Assembly (NCBI RefSeq): GCF_051014685.1
Contig: NC_135055.1
Location: forward strand, 18,588,001-18,652,000
DNA from: Ptiloglossa arizonensis
Lineage: Eukaryota > Arthropoda > Insecta > Hymenoptera > Colletidae
Length of the DNA: 64,000 bases
Direction of reading: 5' to 3'
Shown here: positions 49,601-60,900 of the stretch, piece by piece
Position numbering within the stretch: the first letter of the stretch is position 1
How the letters are laid out: the number at the start of each line of letters is the position of its first letter
Translations under genes and position numbers: made by a program
Notes under the pieces: generated by a model
Seen by the model: only the letters and a program-made list of their open reading frames with translations
Told to the model about the DNA's origin: nothing
The model's database searches: none

Positions 49601-52600
49601 AATAACAACTAGCATCGACAAAATTACTGTATATCGTTACTTTTTACAGTTTGAACAAATACCGTGGACATTCTTAACACGAACGCCATGGTGACCACTG
49701 GTGAACGTCCCTCTGGAGTCACAACGATTCTCTAGAGCGTTTACAAGTTCTCACACATCGCAAACGACTAAGTAGCATTACCCTCGTTCGTGATATCGTA
49801 AAATAACGAGCACGGTCGACAAATTACCGAAAATCTCTACTTTTTGCACCACGATTCGATCGGACATCGTAGAGATCTTTAAACGCGGGAAACTAGCGTG
49901 GCCGGTGAACACGGTGAACGTGTTAACGAGCGTCTGGTTGTGATTAACGTTACTCGTGACAATTTTTCTCGTAGCTCCCGGGCATATTGAAAACAAACGG
50001 CGGCGTTCGCTCGATTACCGTATCGTTTTTCATCGCGTTTTATTATGCGTTGCGTGTCGCTCACGATAATTGATAAGTCCGATATTACGATAGAACTTCT
50101 ATTATGTCACACGTTAAATGTGTGCGTACGTGTGCCGCGGATTGCGTGACACCGAATGTTTTTCCCCCCCCGTTTGCAAATGTAACACGCTCGCCATTCG
50201 AGAAAACTAGAACTTGATCCAAGAGGGTTCGAAAGAACCCAACGACAAAGCTGACCGACCAGGTTACGTGACGATCGCGGTACGTTCAACATTACCATTC
50301 GATCGAATCCAATTGTTGATAATTAACGGAGATAAGCGTTATCGTTGCTCGGTCGTTCTGTAATTAATCGCGATAGGATCGTCGGTCGGTGTTTACGCGA
50401 TGGAATTGTTTCGTTGCCGCGAAATTCGGTGCCACGCGAGATTTCCTCGAATTAAAAACTCGACTCAAAGAAACCACGGTACCGTGAATGTGAAAGGAAG
50501 TAGGGTGCGTGAACTCCGTTCCTGTTAACTGGGACACGAAATAAGTTGGCGATCTTTCCTGCCGAGTAATCGTTCGCGATACATTCAATCCTGTTTAATG
50601 CTTCACCGCGATCGAGAATCCACGTAATCGAGCAAGGTGGATACCACGTTCCCGCAAACTGTCGTTTAAATTATTTTACTCGACAACGATATCCAATTGT
50701 TGCGAATAAGGGACGAATCGCGAGTAAAATGATTCCAGTATGTACAATTCGAACTTGGTATTTACACGTAAGATGGACATCGATTGATACTTGAAAATAA
50801 ATATTTGCTTCACCGTTTGTGTACGAGAAAGTACACTAATGCGAGTAGAAGGCACGTAAGTTTATTTTTCAAGAATCGTTTCCGTACCAGTGACAACGTT
50901 TCGAACGATACCCTAGCAGGGTCGTTGGATTTCCCTCCGGATTATCGTTAATTGGTGATCGATTCATCGCATTCGACGCAAGGAAAACAATTTTCACAAA
51001 CAAAAGAAACGTTGAGCAATTGTTATGCTCCGATCTGGAACGATTGTTGGGTTACGCAACTTCTAAAATAATTAAACCAAGTTACGCGATAAGCTTCAAG
51101 TGGCTGTAATTGAGACATTTACCCCGCCGAAGGAAACAACGACTTTTGGAACGTCAAAGATCCGAGGTAACACTTGGAATTTCTGAGGTTCAGCGATGTG
51201 GTTTTCATTGGCGCGTAAACGCGGCTTGCAAATGAAGAGAGAGAGAAAAAAAAAGAAGAAATAGGATGACGAGTAAATTACGCGACACGAAGGACACGCG
51301 TTGTGTATAATTCGTACAGAATCGGTGATTAATTCAATTGCGTTATTAAGCGGAATAATCTCCACATAATTGCTTTTAATTGTTATGTGTATCGGTGCGT
51401 CGGTCGATATAGTTGAGCGACACGTAGGTGATTTAATATCGAAAGAGGAGTCGAGCGAATAAATAATAAATCACTTTTGGTCGTTGTTTCATCGTCGAGC
51501 GTGGTATAACGCGCCTCACATTTAGAGCAAAGATGGAAATGGGTTGAAGGCAACATGGCGGCCGATATCCGCAATCGCGCGGAAGAATCTCGCCGGACGT
51601 TCGCGTCAAGAGCGTCGAAGAGGTTTTACCGAGTGTTGCGCAAAATACGGATTGCAAAAATGTTGTCAGAACGTATGCGTTCACTTTCTATGCGCGATGG
51701 TGTTACGCCGATGGCTCTGTTCGCGCAAAATGTAAACCGAGCGGGGAAAAAAACGAGGAAAAATTACATCGGTAACTGGTGAAGTACGAGGAGAATTTAG
51801 TTATCGTCAACGATCGAATAATTTAACGAAAGTCGGATTATATTGTCTCAAAAAGGTTTAGAAATATTTAAACGATTATACAGGGTAGTATGGACGCCAT
51901 TGGTTGAGGTGGAAGGGTCGAGTGAAATGTTACAATAAATATACAATTTTTTTCTTTTTTTTTTTTCTTAATCGGAATTTCTCGACCTTTTGCGAAGTAA
52001 TTGCAGAAAACTTCTAGAACGGCGTGTATCATCGTTAATTAAAATTTTTTAAACACGATTCATGTTTACACAATACGTAGATCCATTACGAGGTGTAATT
52101 GATCATGTTTTATTCCAGAACGGCGTAAAAAGATTGTCGTAAAACCGGTAAAATGGATTCCATTTCCACGAAGAGGTTGCAACATTACTCCTCCCGGTGG
52201 TTTTCCGTGACATTTGTTTCCCATTGGGTTAGGTCTGCGCTCGTCGAGGAGCGTTTGTAATACGAACACGATGGGAGGGTCCGAAGCAACGTAAATTATC
52301 GGTAACGCCCTACAAGTGCAGGCCAAAGAACCCAACGTTCGCTCCGATTCTGCACGCGTCTTCCTTCTCGAGATAATCTTCTAATAGAATTATCCAAGAA
52401 CGCGATGTCGCCGTGTCTACGAAATCTGTGAAACGTCGTGACAAATTCTCGCGATCGATCCATGAAAGAACACACCGTAGTTTGACTAGAACTACCGATA
52501 GATCTCGGTGTATTGTCCCTTGTACGTGTCGCAAGAAAATCGAGGAAAATAGTAACTTACGAAATGTAACGAATGTATAGAATAGAAAAAGTCGTAACGT

Positions 52601-54934
52601 CGTTTGAAAGTACACTACGGAATTTAAAGTAAATTTATTCGTAAGGTAATTTGAAACCAGTCGTTTGGACTGGTTGGTAAATCCAGTGTTAATAAACGCG
52701 AACTGGGTTACAATTATTGCGAGGTAAGGACAATTGTAACGAATTGTCGGGATCGTAGAAAAAAAAAGAACAATACACCGGATCCGAATGATCGATAAAC
52801 GGGCACCGGTTTGCAATTATCTCGAGATGAGGACAATTGATCAACGCTCGAAAACACGCTATTTTTACCCCTATACGCGGTAAGGTTAGGTACGAACCTT
52901 TAACACGGAATTGTAAATTGCGTTACGCAACACCGAGACTTCTTCGTAACGCGCGGCGCGCTCGCTCGATCGGAAAGTGAATCAACGAAACGATCGGGTA
53001 CACGTTTTTCGTGCACTCGAAGCGAAATAGGCGCGAGGATAACGTAAGAAACGAAGCTTTATCGCGCGCAGCTGCCCGCAATTGGAACACCACGCTCCGT
53101 GTATAAATGAACGATAAGTGGGAACAAAGACCGATCTTTTCGAATTGCTCCTCGTCGGGCGTCACGTTTACCGCGTCGTGCGTGTCTTCGAACCGGTGGA
53201 AAATTCTCTCGAAACAAACACGGGTTCACGACGATCGCTCCGTTTCGTTACCAGAGTACCGAACGTTTTCACGAAGCACTTTGGAAATCGTGTGTCCGAA
53301 GTCTCGTGCCGTAACCGGTCTTCTTACAAAATCTCGGTCACTAATTCCATTCGCTTTAGCGACTCGACGACTACGCTCTACAAAACCTGTGTAGAAAGTT
53401 ATTTTTTCGTAAGATGTATGGACGAAATTATCCTCTTCCAGGAAATACGAACAAAATTGTAGGATTTTTTTTGTAGGAAATACTGACTAAATTATTTTTT
53501 TGTAGGAAGTACGAGCTAAATTATTTTTTTATAGGAAATACTAATAAAATTATTTTTTTGTGGGAAGTACGAGCTAAATTATTTTTTTGTAGGAAATACG
53601 AAGAAAATTATTTTTTTGTAAAAAATACGGACAAGGTTATTGTTCCTATTATTCCTTCTGTAGGAAATACGAAGAAAATTATTTTTTCGTTGTAAACACG
53701 AAGAAAATTATTTTTCGTATGAAATACGGATAAAGGTATTTTTCAGTAGAAATTAGGAAGAATCTCAGCACTTTCAACGCAAGCGAAAATGTGTGCGCTC
53801 GATCGTCGAAAGACTCCGTGAGATATTCCCGTACGTCGTCGATCGTTGGGCGTACTTTTTACAAAAATTCCGTGTCCCGTTGTCTCTTTGTTTTGGTGGC
53901 GTTATCTCGATTATACTACCGCTCGATAAGAGTCTATCACAAAATGTGCAGTTGCCACAGCACGCGAACCACGTCACCGCGAGATATGTCCCTCTTTGAG
54001 CGTTTACTTTCACTTTGTGGTCAATGTCATCGAAAACCAGTTTCTCGAACGTTTCGATTCATACGATCGTGGAGCGAGACGATACATTCGACACCCGAAT
54101 CTACCCCTCTTGGGACAATTCCGCGATCCGAGCGACAATTTTCGAACACGATTTCTCAACAAGGGGCGAAACACCGCGAGAAGTTTCAACGCCCGTGGTC
54201 AAAGATCAAAAGTATCGTTCGAGATACAACAATGGTTCTTGCACCGATAACATTATCCCGACCCTCTCAATTTCAAGAATATCTCACTCCATTTACTCTT
54301 TCCCCGTTCGCTTATCGTAGGTTCCCGTACGATGCGTGTTTATCGATTCGCCTCTATTAACAGTCGAATGCAATCGTGATCTGGCGACCTCTTTCCTCGG
54401 TAAATCCGTAGTTTAAAGTATGTTCGTGTAAACTGGCCGAAGGCGTCGATGTTTTCCCGATTTTTTCCCCGTGCGGTCAACGAATCGATCGACTCATAGC
54501 GATTATCGCCGATACGAGAAGTTGAAGTTCATTATCGGTACGGTTCCCCGAGTATCGATACGCTGGCGACTCGATACGACGCGAATCGCAATCGTACACC
54601 GCTTTTCACGAAAAGAACACAACGTTCCTACGATCACGTGTAACGAACGTACCCGTGAACTACATAGATTAGAAAACGTGGAAGCAACAGGGGATACTTG
54701 TTCCTCGATAGCGAACACATAAATAAATAATAATCACTTACTGTTCTTGCGTCCCTCTCGCACCTTATACGTAAGATCGGTGAACGCCAGATCGACCGGC
54801 GGCCTCTTCGGCAGGTGGGTGATCGTTTTCGGTTGCGTGGGCACAATTTGCAACCGGGTCCCCGAACCCTTCCTGGGTTGCAATAAAATTTCATTGGTGT
54901 TATCCTCTTGCGAACAGTTTCCCTCGAGCTTCAT
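40672..54934 (-). CDS. ABCG1-like: ABCG half-transporter gene B (ABCG1/ABCG4 type), 11 coding exons, 706 aa
   Basis: Lipid/sterol-type half-transporter with canonical ATPase motifs. Exons: 54934-54742, 48056-47939, 46229-46040, 45876-45731, 43137-42899, 42824-42528, 41930-41764, 41698-41530, 41453-41353, 41256-40915, 40830-40672; phases all close. Motifs: [14 protein letters not shown], Walker A GPSGAGKS (87-94), Q-loop Gln133 (SCYIMQDN), signature LSGGQ (188-192), Walker B MFFDEP (209-214), D-loop SGLDSS and H-loop His244 (CTIHQPSA). A hydrophilic, Lys/Glu/Asn-rich linker (about 306-445, exons 6-7) is much longer than in gene A. The membrane domain starts at about 451 ([48 protein letters not shown]) and ends KLKTAR. 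The match to human ABCG1/ABCG4 is strong throughout. The ATG at 54934 is the first in its exon. Confidence 0.94.
41931..42527 (-). other. Intron 6 of ABCG gene B with about 90-bp repeat
   Basis: GATATCTCTCTCTTTTT-type blocks recur at about 42079, 42169, 42258 and 42349, a diverged tandem repeat of about 90 bases filling much of this intron (about 42045-42440). It produces the pyrimidine-rich open frames seen on the plus strand. Confidence 0.8.
43510..43592. repeat. Short tandem repeat of about 26 bp
   Basis: About three to four copies of a unit like TTTTTAAATTTAAAATCGAC, located in intron 4 of ABCG gene B. Confidence 0.8.
44262..45240. repeat. 135-bp tandem array, about 7 copies
   Basis: GTCGATGAAAATC anchors recur at about 44286, 44421, 44556, 44691, 44827, 44959, 45082 and 45218. 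The step is 135 bases for the first five and shorter after internal deletions. Since 135 is a multiple of three, a 218-residue open frame with 45-residue repeats appears (44269-44925). It has no gene-like features. The array lies in intron 4 of ABCG gene B. Confidence 0.95.
46230..47938 (-). other. Intron 2 of ABCG gene B
   Basis: Between the Walker A and Q-loop exons. It is mostly unique sequence, with a TTTC microsatellite at about 47605-47630 and a TA run near 47103. No supportable gene is seen. Confidence 0.75.
48105..49850. repeat. Diverged tandem repeats of about 170-210 bp
   Basis: Blocks of the type CACGGTGGTCACAGGTGAAC, then GGAGTCACAACGATTCTCTAG, then TAACAAGTA recur at about 48120, 48308, 48905, 49122, 49283, 49489 and 49690. 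A non-repeat insertion separates the second and third units (about 48510-48895). The units differ in length and substitutions, so the array is older than the others. Confidence 0.85.
51555..51782 (+). other. Short ORF (75 aa) with strong start context; status uncertain
   Basis: ATGGCGGCC preceded by CAAC gives a good initiation context; the frame encodes 75 residues rich in Arg and Lys ([16 protein letters not shown] start, ending KNYIGNW). AACATGGCGGCC also resembles a YY1/Pho binding element. It lies on the strand opposite to ABCG gene B, inside its intron 1, and an AATAAA follows at about 51936. I recognise no family, and it may be chance. Confidence 0.2.
53400..53755. repeat. Tandem repeat of about 30 bp, about 11 diverged copies
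   Basis: Units of the form TTATTTTTTTGTAGGAAATA plus CGAAGAAAA repeat with small length changes. The array lies in intron 1 of ABCG gene B. Each unit carries TTTTTTTGTAG, which resembles a splice acceptor on the plus strand, but the gene is on the minus strand. Confidence 0.88.
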
Positions 54935-57900
54935 CTTTTATCGTGGTTTCTCTCGCGCGATATCAGGCTCGATCTTGACCCGTACACGGACCCGAAGCTC
55001 TCTTCTTTTCTCGTACACTTATTCTCGATCGAGTTTTTCGTTCAAACGATCCGACGGCCGTTTCCTAGCGCAGCGTTCTCGTTAGCGGTTAAACGTGCAA
55101 TCCCTCTCATCGCCTGGAAAAATGATATCGGAAAATTGGACTCGGGAATACGAGCTGTGCACGAGCGAGAACCCGATACGCGAATCGACACGACCGACCC
55201 CGGAAACCGGACGATTGTTCGCCTACGTGTGTTAAAATAACACGCGGTGTCACGGTTTCCCATTAACCTTTTTCAAACGCGAGAACGACGGCGACCGACG
55301 GTACCGACCGCCGCGTGTATTTACTTGTCCCAACGGAACGGAGCACGTCGAAAAATATTTCGAACCGTCACCACCGTTCCATTTTTCTAACTTCGTACAC
55401 GGTTTCGTATCACGGCGAATCGAGCGACCGACGGATACGCGCGAAGCCGAACGTTCGTCCTCGGGCGAGATTTCGAATTAAAGCGCGGTTCTTACATGGT
55501 CACGGCGCGTGGGGCGTCGCGTACCAAAACCGACAACACGGTAGACGCAACAATTGGTGAACTCGGCCCTCGCGATCTAACGGGTGAGCATCGCCGGTCC
55601 ACCGCGGGATTCGGAGCTCTCCTTTCGTTCGCGCGGTATCTCGTTTATTGTACCAGCGATCGAACTGAACACGTACGCAAGATCGCGGCGATAACGCAGC
55701 GCTGGATCCAACGCGAGCGCGGTGAGTCGATCGGATGCCCCCGCCGCCGTCCAAACACGATGCTCGCACCTCGGCGTCTCGAGACTGACTGACTGACTCT
55801 GCCGCCGTTTAGCTGCACTGCGGCCATCACCATTGACCGTCATCGCTTTCCAGAGTGCTCTTTCTCCCTCTGCCTCCTCCCTTTCCTTCCCACTCCGTGG
55901 TAACCGGCGCGCGGTTCTCCTCTGTCTTTTCAACGACGCGACAAAGACGGGATCGTACGAACAAACGGAACGAAAATTGGCCGAGCGACGCGTCGTTAAC
56001 CCAGACTAAAGTCTACGACGCCGCGGAGCTTTTCGGTTGCGAATCGTCCAGTGACAATTACCCTTTTTAGAGCGTTCCGACTCACCCGTACCCGACCGCG
56101 ATTATTTCAGCTTGTCACGATTTACCCGCGCCCGCTACCGTCTCTCCCCCCACCGCACACACCCGTTCCGAGTTTCTTCCTGTACGTATCGGTCGGTCTA
56201 ATAACTTTCAACGAGGACGTCGTTGCCGGCCGCGCTGTTAACCAATGATCATTAAAGGTTCGCTAAGTGAGCAATTTCTCGACCACGTGTTCCTTTCTCG
56301 TCGAGCGTGTAGGGACGATGCGTTCTCCTCCGCGCTTAATGGTATTCTACTATTTCGGTCGTCCCTCGTAACCGTTACGAGGACGACCCACAGACGAGAA
56401 CGCGTCGATGTAACAAAAATTCGTCTCTGCGTTTCGATTCACGCGGCGTGCGTTTACACCGAGTCTGTCTTCACCGGTGTTCCACGATTGGTAATTCATG
56501 AGCGCGAGTGGCGACGGATTTAGAAAAGACCGTGGACGACCTCCCCGGTATCGGAGGAGTTCGAACGTCGCGACGTTTCGCATCGACTTTACACAGTCGC
56601 GGTGTATTCCAGGAAAAAAAAAGAATTACAGACCTCAACGACCTTGATCGATTTTTACCCCGAGATTCTAGCTTGGATTGTACGCGCGAAGGTTGTGTTT
56701 TTCCTGTGGGTGTGCGCGCGCGTGTACACGTGCACGCGTAGAGATGACAAACGTACGGCGAAGAAGAAACAGCAGAATCATCGCGATGTATCGAACGCGA
56801 TCGAATTACAGGAAATATCACGTCGATTATTTCGTAATTAACTCGTAACAAGTACGACGTATTCTGCGTACGAGGGGAGACCGGGGTTCGATCCGAGTTT
56901 ACCTCGCGAATTCTCTCCGTAAATATCTCCTCCGTTATAGGCACGACGTGTTAGCAAACGTTTGCGTTTCTCGCGCGATTTCGCGGGAAACAATGGATCG
57001 TCGCGTCGTTGAAAACACGTCGTTTCGACGCGTGTCTGTCCGTCCGTCCGTCCGTCCGTCTCGTCACGTTTCGTCGGCGTCACATCGTACGCGTTGGACT
57101 TAAGAACGAGCGAAGTGGTCCGCTACGGGACTGTATAAAGGCAACACGGTCTCTGCTCGAGACTATAGAGCGCCTCCGGCGACGCAACACGGAAAACGGT
57201 GGCCCGTCGTTCGTGGTGTCGATTATACGCGATTTCGATCGGTGAGGCGTCCCTAACCGAGCCCAACACCTCGATCGGCAAATTACCGATGACGCGCGCT
57301 CAGTTTTCCACGAGTTTCCAAGGCGTGTGGGTCGCACGGATCGCGACGGTGCTGTTAGTACTTTCCGATCGAAACGTGCGAAGAGTCCACGAACACGCAC
57401 AGATATTCCCGGTACGATGAATCGACAGCTTCTACCAACGACTGCGGCACCGTTTATGCAAATCCCGCTTTAATGATCGGAACGTGTAACGAGTCGTCCC
57501 ATCGACGGACGCAGCATTCTGTGAAACGTTTCGTGTACGGTATCTACGTTGAAAAAAAAAAGAAGAAAAGAAAAAAGAAACGACGAAAACAATGCGTACC
57601 GGTCGCGTCGATAACGATGCTTGCTTATCTTGTTCGCGCGCGACAAAGGAGAATGCTAACGACTGCTCGCCTAATTTTCCAACAACCGCGTCAGTGGGAA
57701 GCGTTGTTCGATTGTTAGTTTCTTCGCGCGATTCGCATGCTAAAAGTCACGTAGAGCCCCGTGACAAAATCAGTGCTCGTTTGCGGACCGAGTGCGTTCA
57801 GAAGGACACTAGTCATCGCTACGACACGTGCTTGTGTTCCACGAGCGTCGACGACCCGGCCAATTCGATAAGTTCGTTACACACGGTATACAACATTCTT

Positions 57901-60900
57901 TTATCTTGATCGACTCGGTCCAAGATAATGTTTACAAACATTGTTTATCGCGTGGTTAAAGCGGTGCAATAATTTTTTCATTCTTATTGCTACTATCTAG
58001 TGCAATACGGTACAATATTGCAAGTACCGTTGAAAATGTTCCCTTTGTTGCATCGTTTTTTAATTTCTCGAATTTAAATTCGATACGCAATATTTGAAAT
58101 AATATACTCAATCGAATCGTTCGCAAAGTTGAACGAACTTTAAAATCGATTTTCTCCGATACGAAGTATTGTTGAAAATGTCCTCCTCGTTATTACATCA
58201 TTTTATTTAATTTCTCCAATTCCTCCCTGATGCTACGAACGTGCAATATTTGAAATAATATACTCGACCGAATCGTTCGCAAAGTTGAACGAACTTTAAA
58301 ATCGATTTTCTCGGAAACGAAGCTCCGGTTAAAAATGTGTTATAATTTTTTAAATTTCTTCGCCTAGAGTCACTCTCTGCTCGGTCGTACCGCGTGTAAT
58401 AATATCGAGATACAGCACCGGACGATCCAAGGACTTGAGAACGTCCACCGTTCCGTGAACCAGGCGAGAAGAAATTTCAAAGGAAGCGATACGCGGCTAA
58501 AACACGCGAGAAATTGAGAAGCGTGTCGCGTGCGTGTAGATATTCCCGCAACGGACGTTTCGTTCCGGTGAAATACCGTAATACGATCGACCCACGCGTT
58601 CGCGCGAATTTCAAAGTCGAAGAGGAGTTTTTCCGTACCGTGAGCGCAAATATCACGCACGTCGAATCGAGTAAAGAAAAAAAAAAAAAAAATTATTAAC
58701 CAGAGTGACTCGTCATCGTCGAACGTACGCATTCGAAAAGCGTGTACGCCGCTATTGCTAATGATTCGGTCGTGAGATGCTTTACGAAGCTACCCGGAAT
58801 AAAGGTCGCTTACACAACCGGGAGCGCAAAGTCCGCTCCGCGCGAGCGGTTGTCGTTGTTTAGCAGCTACGATAAGACTATAATTACTGTGCTCTAACCG
58901 AGAATTTCATATCGACCTCTCTTCTATTTCCACTACGATCTGCACAGTCGTGATTCTCGTACGCTCGAAATCCCGCGACGCTTAGCAACATTTCTCGATC
59001 GATTTTCCAAACTGACGAATCAATTCAAGAACAATAGGTACCAAAGTATTCGCGAGACCGAACGATTTCGATTTATTTAAATATTAATTTTTCATCTGGT
59101 ATTTTTCAAGCGCGGTAAATAACACACGTAACGACGCACGATAATCTCGTCACTCGTGCTCACCTCAATCGTGTTCTAATTGAACCAGATCGGATGTAGG
59201 ACGAACGGTGGTAGCGTTTAAATATGCAAATCAGTCGCCGCAACGATGTTCAATAAGCATCGGTGGCTTTCAGCGACAATAACGTTGAAGGAACAAAAGA
59301 GATCACGGCGAGAGTAGACGATACCTCGAAACTCGACTCCGTACGTACAGTATCTCGATAATCGATTCCAGACATAATATTAAATTTCTGCAACACGGCT
59401 CGAAGTCCATCGGAGCATCTTAAAATTTCAGAGATGTGCGCAGTGGGTTCTTATCGAACAATTTATCGATATCGAATCAACTTTATCGAGAGTTGTTTCA
59501 AACACTTTGGTCAAGGTTCCGTTACATTCCACGCGTATCAACGAAAATATACAGCAAAATTTTTCGAAAACGCCGCATCACCTCGCGTAACGAATAATCG
59601 ACGAACGCGAATGATTCTACGCCGAATGAATCGTGTTATTTAAGTCTTTCTGCGATCAAACTCGACGTTAATGAGACGCAGCTGGCTCGGTCGGTCGGTT
59701 CATTCGAAATCATCCGACTGAGTTGATCACTGGTGCAGAATAACGAGCACAGATCCAAATAAGGACACCGAAGATATAGAAACGTTGGCATACATTGTAG
59801 TATCGGGCACACCTTGTACTAAAAAACCAACCACTAGCGTTAAATAGAATAATTTAATGCTCCGATGAATCACGCCGAATTACCATCGCGAGAATTAAAA
59901 GTAAAAAAATTTTAAATATCGTGTTTTTGTATCGTCGGTGAATCCGCTCGAGGATCTCGAGACCTCGAGGAACTGAAGGAAATCGTTGAGACTTCTTAAA
60001 AGTTGCATCACGCATGTGCATCATGGTGCACCGACACGACGTTGTCACGAGGCCATTGCAATCCACGTATCATCGTATGCCCTTTGCCCGCTTAAACACT
60101 CGTCAATTTTTTAACGACGAGAAGAAGTGAATTTACTGTTGTAATTTTCGCTTTTTTTTTCTTTTTTTTTTACTCTTACCGTGCACGGAACCTTTCGAAA
60201 TGTCAAGGAAGCTCGAGGGATGGTTAATTCGTTGGAAATTAACTAACTACGCATTAAACGTTAAAAATTAACCCCATTCGTTCGCCGCACGATTTTGCTC
60301 ACCGTTTGATTCCATTGTTAAACGAACCTTCTTGCCGGTTCAGCTTTTCGTGTTCCACCATCGTTTAATTCTATACGTTTCTGCGGATGGATTTGTCTCA
60401 ATATCGACGCAACGATTCAATTTTCTGAAAGAACAAATATACGTTATGGACGTACAGGTGGAATATTAATCGCCGTACGAAACTATGATGTAAGATAATA
60501 ATTCGCTACAAGCGTGTAAAAAGTTGCTTACAATGGCACGAGAAATCAAATGACGTTAGAGAATGCCACCACGTGCGTCAAAGTGTGTCAAAACACACGC
60601 AATGTACGTAAGATTTTGCTTGCAGAAATACATTTTCAATATTTACATACGCGGAAATGTGGCTTTACACTGGATCCGTAAATATGCATCGGAGCTACTC
60701 GAATAATTCTCAACTATTCCTGGACGTGGCCGAGGAAATTAAAGGAGAATATTAATATCGTGTGTTCGAGGAATAAATTTCACAGCCAAACGTGACAAAA
60801 TAATTTATATCTGTGAACGATCCTCCGAGATTACGGTATCATGCGAATCTACATTCACTTTTATCGGAATACGTTAAGCTCATAATTTTCTACCTTGAGC

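Larger units (their letters stand above)
48057..54741 (-). other. Intron 1 of ABCG gene B (6.7 kb)
   Basis: This intron separates the N-terminal exon from the Walker A exon, at the same position and phase as intron 1 of gene A. It contains a diverged array of about 200 bp (48105-49850), a 30-bp array (53400-53755), poly-T tracts and a short ORF with a good start context at 51555-51782. No other gene is recognisable. Confidence 0.75.

Noticed and set aside
56868..56905. tRNA B-box-like GGTTCGATCC
   Set aside because: The flanking bases cannot form a T-arm stem, and no acceptor, D or anticodon arms can be folded around it.
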